Part shown: piece by piece, positions 1 to 9,391 of the stretch | How the letters are laid out: every line of letters starts with the position of its first letter | Position numbering within the stretch: the first letter of the stretch is position 1 | DNA from: Bimuria novae-zelandiae CBS 107.79 | Taxonomy: Eukaryota; Ascomycota; Dothideomycetes; Pleosporales; Didymosphaeriaceae | Reading direction: 5' to 3' | Length of the DNA stretch: 64,000 nucleotides | Assembly (NCBI GenBank): GCA_010015655.1 | Contig: ML976731.1 | Coordinates: forward strand, 174,530-238,529 | The notes under the pieces: generated by a model | Told to the model about the DNA's origin: nothing | What the model saw: only the letters and a program-made list of their open reading frames with translations | Database searches by the model: none | Made by a program: the position numbers and the translations under genes

Positions 1-257
1 ATCTCCACAACTACATTATAGTAATTCATAAAACTTAAAAATAAACTTTTAAGTATAATATTTAGTAGCTATTAGAGTCGTAACACGTGCAGTCCTATAG
101 GTTTTAAGATATCAAGATTTGGTTAGTTGTAGCTCCCACTCTTAATATATTAATAACTATAGGGCTGTACGTATTAAGATGCTAATAACTACTAGATATT
201 ATACTTAAAAGCTTATATTTTAAGTTTTATAGAATATTATTAAGTAGTTGTGGAGAT
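1..257. repeat. Foldback (MITE-like) inverted-repeat element
   Basis: The first and last 14 bases are perfect inverted copies (ATCTCCACAACTAC at the left, its complement at 244-257). The two arms continue to pair, with scattered mismatches, almost to the centre near position 125, so the element is essentially one large imperfect hairpin. It is AT-rich and the mismatches are mostly C/T or G/A, as expected after RIP. It has no coding capacity. No target duplication can be judged because the left flank lies outside the window. Confidence 0.75.
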
Positions 258-501
258 ATTAACTATTAAAATTTCGTCTTTTTAGTGAGTTTTGGGGTGG
301 GCCGCTCGCTTGCCGGGTACGTTACAGCATTCTTGGTCTTCTAATTTTAAACCTTGGCAAACGACTGGGGGCCATTTCATCAACCTACACATGTGCATGT
401 GGACACTCTTATCTCTAGTGCTCGTGCAAGGAAGTCGACGAGCTGAGGACCTCTGGGAGATATAACTGGAAGATTGGAATTTAGTTCCACGATTTGCTCT
501 C
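258..501. other. Intergenic region upstream of the first gene
   Basis: Normal-composition sequence between the foldback element and the first coding exon. It presumably holds the promoter and 5' leader of the membrane protein gene. No clear TATA box was seen. Confidence 0.4.
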
Positions 502-2612
502 ATGCGCCAAAATCTCGTCTCCGTCAATTTCGTCGCAATGACTGCGCAAGCACCAGAAATGTATAACTACTCTGCTGACAGCTCTCAATTTGCGTCTACG
601 GTGAAGGTCGAGGCTACGGTGAACGAATTCTCTCCAGGTACATCGGTTAAAGCCAATGAGAACAGTAATACCAAAACAAACAAAATTTTGGATGGATCCT
701 TATTTACAGTCTGGCTTTCGGCTCTCTGCGCGCTGACACTGCTCATCCTCACTTCAATTTATGCTGGCAACTCGTCACTACTGGCTGGACACCGAAGCAT
801 CGGACGGTCGCCCGGCAATGTCCTACTCGTCTTGAGGGTCCTATCAGAATTGGCAGGTGTTATGATGGCTACCACTATTGCTGGAACGCTGGAGGTGCTG
901 CAGTGGACCTTGATCAGCCGTCAAGAAGGTAGAAAGGGCATGAGCTTCACTGACTATCTGGTTATGCATGCTGGAACAGGAGTGTCTGGACTCATTCAAC
1001 TGGCCTTTGGCCGTGGTGTGCCAAAGCTGAGCAGCCGGTTTTGGAGCATGACGAGGCTGATTGGCATCGCTATGGTCCCACTTCTCAACGTTGTTATCAT
1101 GAGTAAGTTAACCCAGGGGAACCTCCAATCTTGTCCCGGAAATCGATCCTGATCGTTCGATAGGTAATGTGAATACGGCAATTACCTACGATAAGCTCAC
1201 TATCACGGCACCCGTGACCGGGTACGGTGTTGGTACTTTCAACGCTTCCCTAGCCGCGATATGGCACCCGATGGCCGACTTGCTCTTCTCAACAAACTTC
1301 ATGTACTTTCTGTCGGACGGGGCTCGCGTCGTCGATATTACTGCTCCCGCAGCACGAGCTCGTTGCAACGATGGCGAAGAAAACTGTGTAGTATCCTATT
1401 ACGTTTCTGGTGGGAGCGGTGATTTCGCACCTGCATTGCTTGCAAGCGGAGACTCTCGCGGGGCTGATGCTTTTCTCGCTGAAGCTCAGCCTGGCTTCGT
1501 ATTCGACTTCACTGATGGCAGCAACGACTGGCAATTCGCGGACAATGAATGCAGCGTTTTCGGCGCAGATATCGCCGCTTGGGCGCTATGTCTGAAGGAT
1601 GGCACCGAAGACAATGAGATTAAGGCGCGGCTCATCGACTGCCCTGCAGATGTCGCATCGCTATTCCAATGTCACGACTCCAGATCCTGGCTTAAGAATC
1701 AAGGCTTCTCGACGTCACTGCACTCTTGGTATCGGTGAGTTTACTTTGCATACAACGCCTGACCTAGTGGAACATCGCTAATATTTGACCTACGAAAAAA
1801 GATCCGCAGAAGTCGCTTACAGCCGCGTGAACGACTCTATATTGACCCACTCGTTCGAGGGTTCGCCGCCACAAACACCTGCTTCTATACCGGCAGCAGA
1901 ACTGCTGACTGCGTTCATTCTCGTCTTCAAGTCGTCCAATCAAGCTAGCCCTTTCGCGAACGCACTCACGCTGCTTGGTGTTGGGAACAACACTGCTGCT
2001 ACACCCATCTACGCGTGGTGGTACTTCCATGGCGCTTCTCGGCTTGCGAATGCAGACGCAACATCTCGAAGAAGAGGAATAAGCGGGCTACAATCAATGC
2101 TCGGCCTCGCCATCTACCACTGTCAGCCCAAGGCGTTTGGTGAGATCCGTGACCTTGGTTACGACAACACAACAAGTGTTGGAAAAGCCATTCTGGCATC
2201 TTTTCCAACCGGTGTCCAGGGAACTCCCGTATTCCCAGCGGCACTGAGATACATCATCGTCATCGACTACGCCACTCTGATCGCGTATATTGTTCTAGGT
2301 GGAGCGACGCTCATCCTCTGCTTTGCGGTGTTGGTAACAGTGACCTTCGTGGCACCAAGCACCAAGTCAAGAGCCTATAGCTCATTCCCAATTCTGGACT
2401 TCTTGTCTAAATGCGAGGTCGTGGAACAGGAACGAGATAACCGCCGAAGTGTCATTTCCATGGATGACTTCCATCATCAAGCAAGCGAGAATGGGCAGCA
2501 AGGCATACGCATTCGCGAGACTGAGGGACTACGGGTGGTCTTAACAGAGACAAACCCCAGGGTCCCAGTACAAAGTACCCGCTCGTTTGCTGGTCGGATC
2601 TTCACTGCATGA
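502..2612 (+). CDS. Fungal polytopic membrane protein, unknown function (3 exons)
   Basis: Exons 502-1102, 1164-1734 and 1802-2612 give 660 aa. Both introns have GTAAGT/GTGAGT donors and AG acceptors (1103-1163, 1735-1801), and the reading phases join exactly. A second ATG at 538 has a better context (G at -3) and may be the real start. The N-terminal part has a hydrophobic helix at about residues 73-93 (VWLSALCALTLLILTSIYAG) and a second weakly hydrophobic stretch with the sequence TLEVLQWTLISR, then a third helix near the end of exon 1. A long, probably extracytoplasmic loop fills exon 2 and early exon 3. A strong membrane helix at about residue 555-585 (YATLIAYIVLGGATLILCF) is followed by a polar tail. 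The arrangement resembles large families of uncharacterised fungal plasma-membrane proteins. No catalytic motif was recognised. Confidence 0.8.
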
Positions 2613-3004
2613 GTAAATTGGTTTTTGGAAACGCGTCATCTATCTGGAGATACGTGGGGTATTATGACGTCTGCTGTAAATTGAAAACACTGTCCTTTCA
2701 TTTCTGAACTGTCCCTTTCAATAAAACATCTTTTTGCTGTGTCCTTGATCCGGAGAAAGCATGAAAAAAAAGAACAAGAAAAAGGGAAGAGAGATAGATA
2801 GGCAGAAGGAGACAACCAACGCTCAATTTCCTGCACTGTTACCCCCAGACAGCTATCACCGCCCTTACAAAATTCCTCAAGCGAAGATACCCTCCTAATC
2901 TGCCCCACAAAACCCAGATCGTCGCCCAATATTTGGGGAGGGGAAGGGATCCGGAGTGAATCCCTGGTACTGCTCAGCATACGGAGGGAAATCTCACCGG
3001 CTTC
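2613..3004. other. Intergenic, convergent 3' ends
   Basis: Spacer between the membrane protein gene and the minus-strand gene that ends at 3005. It contains an A-rich stretch at about 2762-2785. No gene is supported. Confidence 0.4.
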
Positions 3005-4202
3005 TCATTCGCTCGCAGCTCTCGTGGCCGACAGTACGCTTGTATGCGGCAACTCGCGCAGCCCTTCAGACTTGGGAGTGAAGACCGCGAAGGCCTGCTG
3101 CACAGTACGCTGGGACTTCTGCGAGAAGTGGTACCAACTAAACAGGACGATCGCAGTTAAACATATCGCAGCAGCAGCGTAGAGCCAGATCCATTTCGAG
3201 ACAACGCGGTTTGAGCCGCTAGCTCCGAAATCGAAGAAGCTGGTACTGAACAGCGTCTAGCACAGGCCAGCTGGAGGTTACGATGATGGAGGGGGCCGAT
3301 ACGTAACGTGTCGCGATGATGCACATATCCGTACTGTCTTGTCGGGTTAATAGGGTGACTTTGTTGGAGTCGAGCGCGATCAAGCGCATCGCTGAGCTGT
3401 CATGCAGACTGAGCTCTGCGAGCTGAATGTTCACCTGGCTGTCGCGCTGATTAACAAATTTGTATATCTGTAAAACATCATCCTGTTCATATATTCCCGT
3501 CGAGCGATGGATTATGCTCACAGTCTGTAGCTGGATACTGGCGTGTTGAACAGATGACGCTGATCTCTGCTGTAGGCTCCAAAGAAGATCTCGCACATTC
3601 ATCATTCTTATACGCGATGGTCTGCCCCCATTACGACTTCCACAATCAACTGACTGCAGCCGCTTCAGAACTTCGAATGCTTGGCTGATCTTTTCGTGTG
3701 TGTTGATGAGCGTTTTGAGTGCAACCTCGTCCCATGCAAGCTGATGCCACAATACAGTGAGCTTTTGAATCATGGAAGTAACGTCCGGGGACGCTTTTTC
3801 AAGTTTCGGCTCACTGACCGTGAAATGCATGCCTGTTCTCAACTAGATATCTTCGAGTTCAACTTTACGCCTGTAGGTATTCCGCAAGCGTACCTACGCC
3901 CAAATTTCAATCAGAATCAAAATAGGGCTAGTAGGCGAGATCATTGAAGAACTGAGCTTTGATACCTCTTCTTTGAAACGATCATTTTGTTGGACGTAAA
4001 GGCCGACGACCATGCAGCGAATCTGTCCAGAGAGCGTGGCCTACGTCAACACAATGCCACTTGAGCCCAGTGTTGCGAGGAACCCTATTAATGTTATTGT
4101 ATTAGAAGATTCGGAAAACCTCAACCCTGACCCTGTACGTACCTTGCTTCGACGTGGTAACAGCAAACTCTGTTGCAATAGTCGTGTGCAAAGCAAGAAA
4201 GT
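3005..4202 (-). CDS. CorA-like helical membrane protein, multi-exon (5' end uncertain)
   Basis: The last exon (3256 down to the stop at 3005-3007, 83 codons) begins TLFSTSFFDFG and carries a membrane helix (WIWLYAAAAICLTAIVLF). It joins in phase across a 46-bp intron (3257-3302, GTATCG to CTAG) to a long helical exon (3303 to about 3841). That exon contains HDSSAMRLIAL, the context that precedes the first membrane helix in fungal CorA-like proteins. Further upstream, about 3893-4014 encodes GLYVQQNDRFKEEVSKL, also typical of this family, behind a splice whose exact acceptor I could not fix. A further exon near 4140-4202 is possible, and an ATG at 4353-4355 could start the gene. CorA-type proteins move Mg2+ across membranes, but fungal relatives are often of unknown function. 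The first membrane helix is poorly preserved here, so an unseen intron or gene decay is possible. Confidence 0.55.
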
Positions 4203-5389
4203 CTAAGAAGCTAGGTGGGGTTCCGAAAGAGGTTGAAATGGAGTTCTAGGTCGCTTTACTGTACGGGAAAGCTACATCCTCAAGTCCGATATCTTATCGT
4301 TCCGCACTGCGACTGCTCTCCCATTAGGTTTTCTTTTTATCGTCTTGGACGACATGAATAGATCATGTGACACACAGCAACCGAGTAACGCGACGATATT
4401 CCCTCGTTACTATATGCTACTGAGAGTTGTCTGTGCACCTACATTACGTTCAATTTGTCATTTTTCTGTTTTGCGAAGCGTCATTTGGGGGCCACAAAAT
4501 TGCCTGATAAACTCACACGCCTTTACAGCCACTCTTGAATCTCGTTGTCTGAAACGGTTTTAGTGCTCACATGGGATGCACCGTCCTTCAGACATTAGCT
4601 TGACATTAGGCTTACCTCCCTCTCTTGTACCATACGTACCTCATACCACAACAAATAATGCCCCGCTTTGGGTACGTAGAACTCGCCCCCAGTTCTGTCT
4701 CATACAATCTATACATCGTGAATATATGGACGAGACCAGCAAAACTTCAAATGGATAGAGCCACGGAGACGGGGAGTTTGCTTTAATACATCAAATAACG
4801 TCGCACAGTGTTAGGTTGTTACACGACATGATGACGCTGCCTTTGCCGATCAGTTTGAAGTCCGGTTGGGCTACCTTATCTTCTATTAATTCAAAGGACG
4901 GCAAAACGCAAAGCGCTCTACTCGCGGGTTCATTGTAACTTCCTTATCTATATTAATTGTCCTAAGGAGAAAGGAACAGGAGGGAAGCACACTTACCATT
5001 CCAAAATTTCGGTCATTTTAGCACCGTATAGGTATGTTCTGAAATCGCCAGATCGTTTTGGCCCCCCAAAAATCCTACCACATAGTAGTAGGTTTCCCGT
5101 TGCACCTGCACAAGATCAGTTGAGCACTAGCGCGCTTTCCAACCCAACTACATACACCTACACCTACCTTTGAGCCAATCAGCATGTGTGGAACGTCACT
5201 TATTGCAGTGAAACCACTCATGCTCATCACCTAGAACTACAGCAGTAAGATTGGGGGTGGCGCGGCGCCTAAAAACACAGCATCACCCTGCACAGCCACG
5301 AACGCCTAGCCTCGCCTTACTTCTCTCCCCTCCCCCACCGTACTCAACCACTTCACAACAAAACAGATCCCAAATTACACAAACTGAAT
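4203..5389. other. Intergenic stretch without a supported gene
   Basis: About 1.2 kb. It holds the probable promoter of the minus-strand CorA-like gene and of the gene starting at 5390. The last 100 bases before 5390 are C/A-rich and pyrimidine-rich, as is usual for fungal leaders. Short open frames here show no family signature or splice logic. Confidence 0.4.
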
Positions 5390-6616
5390 ATGGAGACCTC
5401 GATAGCATCCTTCAACTCCCTCCTCACCCACCACTTCCACCCCGACCCCACGCGCACGAACCGGCAAGACCAATGTTACAAGCGCACCTACCAAGACTGG
5501 AAGCACTCCAATCCTACCCTCGAACCCCTCATCCTGACTCCTAAATCCCCGCGAGAAGAATGGGCACCGGAGCTGCAAGCCTCCGCAGCCTCACTAGCCG
5601 CCACCGTCCATACGAAAGCAAAAGAAAAGCATCAGTGCCAGCGCACGCGTAGTCCACCGTCGGAGGAGAAGTTGTTCGCGGATGAAGTGCTAGATAGGTC
5701 ATTGAGGGTTTTGGGTCCGCGATGCCGAGAAGACAGCCCGTTGAAACCAGCCACGCAGCGCATCTCGTACTGGACTAAGCCCGAGGGATTCAAATGGGGT
5801 GTGGACGAGTGGGATAGAGATAGACGCTCGCGCGCTATCAAAGTGTTACTTGCTTGTGAGCAAACAGATACGCTCTACCATCTAGCTCGGCATCCTCGCG
5901 CGCATTTCAAAGCCGCGGCTTACGTAGACAGCACGGTTTTTCCTGGTTCTTCGCGCCGTGCGAACGCCGGCTGGGAGGGCATCGTGGATGAAATGCTCGA
6001 ATTAATGATGGCGTTGCTCATGCTGAGATGTTTCCCAGAGCTGGTGTCTCTAGAGGAAGGGGGCGGAACATGGGTCCCGATTATCTTTCCTCGATCCAGT
6101 GCGGCGTACGGGAGTGCGACAATAGCAGAGCGTCTGGAGAGTGTTCTTCGCCAACCTAAGGACATTGGGGAGATGAGGGATAGAGCGCAAGAGGGTATCG
6201 ATCAGTGCTTTCTCGTACTGGTCGAAGCACATGTCTTGTTTCTTGCTTGCGGCATGCAACCCGCAGACCTCAAGCAGCGGGTCATCAACGCGTTTTTGAA
6301 CTTCGTTGGATTCGAGTCTTGGAATCGTGGAAGAGAAGGCCAAGGATACCTTGGGTGTGATCTCAATGTACGCAAGGATGGCGCGTGGCTTAAGAAGAAG
6401 ACGGGGGTTGAAGCGATGTCGGACGAGGTGGTGCCTAAGATGGAAGGCACAAAGTCCAGAGATCCGCTTCGGTTGCGTGAGGCAAAGCGCGAAGAGTTCC
6501 CTGAGCTGACTGAAGAGCAAGAGCAATGCTTGGAGGAGCTGAGTGAGCTTGAGGCTCGAGAGGCAGTATATGGGCGCAAGAGGAGCGGGAAATACCGGAG
6601 GAAACCGGTGCAGTGA
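5390..6616 (+). CDS. Hypothetical protein, single exon, 408 aa
   Basis: Single open frame with ATG in a good context (A at -3). The protein has a basic, proline-containing N-terminal third, then a mostly helical middle. Two hydrophobic, leucine-rich helices are visible (about 206-218, EMLELMMALLMLR, and about 275-290, CFLVLVEAHVLFLACG). They are too broken to be clear membrane segments. The C-terminal tail is highly charged (about 375-408), with a glutamate-rich stretch followed by a basic end. I do not recognise the family. No signal peptide is seen. Codon use matches neighbouring genes and the frame is long and uninterrupted, so it is very likely a real gene. It runs in the same direction as the next small gene but is separated from it by a clear gap, so there is no evidence for joint function. 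Confidence 0.75.
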   Translation: METSIASFNSLLTHHFHPDPTRTNRQDQCYKRTYQDWKHSNPTLEPLILTPKSPREEWAPELQASAASLAATVHTKAKEKHQCQRTRSPPSEEKLFADEVLDRSLRVLGPRCREDSPLKPATQRISYWTKPEGFKWGVDEWDRDRRSRAIKVLLACEQTDTLYHLARHPRAHFKAAAYVDSTVFPGSSRRANAGWEGIVDEMLELMMALLMLRCFPELVSLEEGGGTWVPIIFPRSSAAYGSATIAERLESVLRQPKDIGEMRDRAQEGIDQCFLVLVEAHVLFLACGMQPADLKQRVINAFLNFVGFESWNRGREGQGYLGCDLNVRKDGAWLKKKTGVEAMSDEVVPKMEGTKSRDPLRLREAKREEFPELTEEQEQCLEELSELEAREAVYGRKRSGKYRRKPVQ

Positions 6617-6951
6617 TGAATACTGCTTGTACCTGGTAACTTACCCCTGGATCCCCATTCTCGTGAAGATACACCAAAGAGACTCTTCCCATGCCTAGCC
6701 CTTGAAACCCATGCATCGCGGCCTGACACTCACCCCCTCCCGTTTCCCACCTCATGGCCAAACCCCCCAAAATCCACACTCCTTACGGCTCACCCCATCC
6801 CCAGCTACCTAATATGACCCCTCTCCCAACCCCTTCCCTTATCCCCTCCCTCTCCATCCACTCTTCGTCCTCCTTCTCCTCCTTCTTGCACCACATCCCT
6901 ATTCTCAACCCCAAACCAGCAAACAAAGTCCACGATCCGTACAACATAGCA

Positions 6952-7392
6952 ATGCCCGCCCTTGAACTCACAGCCCTCCCCCTCGGCACCTTCCTCTCCA
7001 CCGCGCTCTTCATCCCCTGGTTCGCATCCAACCAGCACGCCGCCCTCGCCGCGCACAACACTACACACCAGACTGATATATCGTACTGGCGATACTGCTC
7101 TGGCAGAAGATCGTTGCATTTCTCCGACGACGACGATGCGACAGAGCCGCAAGGAAGCGGGACCGGTAATCATGACGAGGGAGCTAGGTATGGGCGGGTG
7201 GCCAGAAGGACTATCTCAAAGCCACGCAGTGAGACCTCAGATAGCAGTGGAGATGAGCCGCACAGGAGCGTGTATGCATGGGCGAGGGCACATAATATGT
7301 TTCGGGAGGCGACCGAAGGGGAGAAGTACGGCGAGGATGCGAGGAAGAGGTACGGCGTCCAGGACAGGAAGGACTGGGGGAGCGGCGAGTAG
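6952..7392 (+). CDS. Small hypothetical protein with N-terminal hydrophobic segment
   Basis: The frame is open from 6754 (212 aa). The ATG at 6952 is the more convincing start, because it has G at -3 and the preceding 66 residues are low-complexity Pro/Ser/His sequence. From 6952 the protein is 146 aa. It has a hydrophobic start (ALPLGTFLSTALFIPWFA), which could be a signal anchor or signal peptide. It then has a Tyr-Trp containing stretch (SYWRYC), an acidic run (DDDD) and a polar, charged C-terminus. No known family was recognised. An 18-T tract lies 74 bases after the stop. The gene is plausible but unconfirmed. Confidence 0.5.
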   Translation: MPALELTALPLGTFLSTALFIPWFASNQHAALAAHNTTHQTDISYWRYCSGRRSLHFSDDDDATEPQGSGTGNHDEGARYGRVARRTISKPRSETSDSSGDEPHRSVYAWARAHNMFREATEGEKYGEDARKRYGVQDRKDWGSGE

Positions 7393-7465
7393 GGTTGCAG
7401 CAGGGATGTTTACGCTTGGAGGGTATAGGTGTTATTATTATTCCTTTGCGGAAGGGCGTGCTGCG

Positions 7466-7483
7466 TTTTTTTTTTTTTTTTTT
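7466..7483. repeat. Poly-T tract (18 T)
   Basis: Uninterrupted run of T downstream of the small hypothetical gene. It is a simple homopolymer and may be polymorphic. Confidence 0.9.
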
Positions 7484-7831
7484 GTAATTCAATTTCCTTT
7501 CTGTTTCTGTCTAGTAATGATATAGTCTGCTTTGGAGAATTGCGAAATGTAGGGTCCATGTATGGCAGTTGTATAGCGCATTGACAGGTGTTGATTGACC
7601 GATGTAAATTAACCTACTCTGGCGAACTGACGAATACCGCTATTTTCCTTCCGAGATCAACGCCGGCTAATGCAATATACATGTAAATACACTTTGTACC
7701 CTAACAGTCTGCGCTCCGCTTTATCCCAACGGCGTAGCGCATACCTGCACTCATGTGCGTGCCTCGCGCAACAACGGTATGCGCTGTTGTCCTTCATCGC
7801 GGTGTCCTTATCCCCAACCTGAGTCGAGCGC
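7484..7831. other. Intergenic, convergent 3' region
   Basis: Sequence between the small hypothetical gene and the 3' end of OST3. No gene is supported. It presumably contains the 3' untranslated parts of both genes. Confidence 0.4.
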
Positions 7832-8976
7832 CTAGAACGGGGGCAGCCAGAACTGGTACCCGCCATTCTTCTGCCTGAAGACGCTGAGCAAGAAGCTGTA
7901 CATGCATAGCAAGACGCCGCTCCAGAGGAAGACGGCAAACTGTTGGGCGCGCGAGTTGGCGATGCGGGGCACCTTGAGGGCGAGCGAGATGGTTGCAAAG
8001 GATAGGACACCATCTAAAGCGTGTTAGTCGCACTGCCATCATAGGCCCAAATGCTGACTGCAACTTACACATAGCAGCCACAATTTGGCTCTCCAGCCCA
8101 AACTGGTTACTGAAACCACCGGCAAAATAGTTGATCCCGCCCTTTCCATCACCCGACACATACGGGACCTTGCGAATGTGGTTGAACATGTGGCCGCTGG
8201 TGAAGAGCAGCACGGCGATGAGGCTAAATGCAGCCCAGAGATTGCGGTTCTGAAGGAAGGGGATGACGTAGGGCGAAGCGACGACAACAAAGGTGATAAG
8301 ACCGAGGACGGCGGTGGTCACAGTGATGGCCTTGACCCAGTTGATGGGGCGGGAGATCTGGGGCTTGGGCGCGTCGGCGGGGAGCTGGCGCGAGACCCAG
8401 GCGTGGATCTGCTCGGCGGACTGGGGGCTGCACATGGTCAGTCATCATCTTCTCTGATTATCGGAGCGGGGTCTGGTACCCGTTGGTAAAGTCAAAGCGG
8501 ACGGGTTGCGAGTCAGCCTTCGCATTGGGCCCGATGGTGGGGTGGAAGTACAGCAGGACGGGCGCGGTTTGCAACATCAACTACTTGCGGTCAGCATTTA
8601 ATTGCTCTCATCGCGGAGTGACAATTCATACCGACTGAAAAGTATTCTTGCCGTCCACAAAGTCGAGCGTGCCAAACAACAGCCTGCTCTTGGCCTCTCT
8701 GTCACCCTTCGCCCAGCTCTTCCCCAACAGATCCCAGTCCGGCTGAAACTCACGGCACAGCACGCATCCGAAGCGTGTCTCCAGCGCCGTGAGCAGCACT
8801 GCGACCGAGTAGTCTCGCGGGGCCTTTGTCAATTGCGCGTATGCAGCATCGTCGAGCTTGACCGGGCCGGATAACGATTTGGCGCGGAAGTCGTTGAAGC
8901 GGTCGCCCGAAGGTTTTTTGGCGGCCAGCGCTGTGAATGGCAGCAGCGAGGCTGCGAGAAGCTGGAACCAGCGCAT
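7832..8976 (-). CDS. OST3: Oligosaccharyltransferase subunit Ost3/Ost6 family
   Basis: Four exons on the minus strand (8632-8976, 8480-8580, 8069-8427, 7832-8013) join in phase to give 328 aa. The introns are 51-55 bp with branch motifs such as CTGAC and CTAAC. The protein starts with a signal peptide (LLAASLLPFTALA) and then a thioredoxin-like lumenal domain with a CxxC redox motif (GCVLCREF, about residue 71). Four membrane helices follow in the C-terminal half. This is the standard Ost3/Ost6 architecture and length. The family is an accessory subunit of the ER oligosaccharyltransferase complex. It helps N-glycosylate slow-folding or cysteine-rich substrates through transient mixed disulfides. 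All key features are intact, so the gene looks functional. It is divergently paired with the coiled-coil gene at 9392. Confidence 0.95.
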
Positions 8977-9391
8977 TGCGTAGGTTGGATGTGGGATGTG
9001 GGAACTGGGGAGCTCTGCGTGGAGGAGAGCTTGGGGAACGTGTCCTTGAGAGAGCTACGCAATTAGCCTACTAAGCGAGCAGACAAGGATTGGCTCGATG
9101 GCAGTAAGTACAGCAATTATAGATGTTGTTGGCAATTGTTAAAGCCGAGTCTCATTTAATTAATGAGAGAACTGTTAGGAACGATCGTGGGCTATATAAC
9201 AGTTTCGAATTTGCGTTTAAATATGCATCTACAATGTTGGGCCAAACACCACGCCTCGGAGCGCTCTCGGTGATGCCTACAGGGCTTGGCAACGGCGCAT
9301 TGTTTTTGTTTACGACGCGTCGCCTGCTTGACCTTAACCCCTCTAGATCCTACTATTCCATCCCGCTCGCATCCTCACCATCTCCGTCGAC
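8977..9391. promoter_or_regulatory. Divergent promoter between OST3 and the coiled-coil gene
   Basis: A 415-bp region separates two opposite start codons, so it must serve both genes. An ATTGG (inverted CCAAT box) lies at 9089-9093. A TTTAATTAATGAG stretch near 9154 is the most AT-rich part. Pyrimidine-rich sequence precedes the plus-strand ATG. No further factor sites are claimed. Confidence 0.5.
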
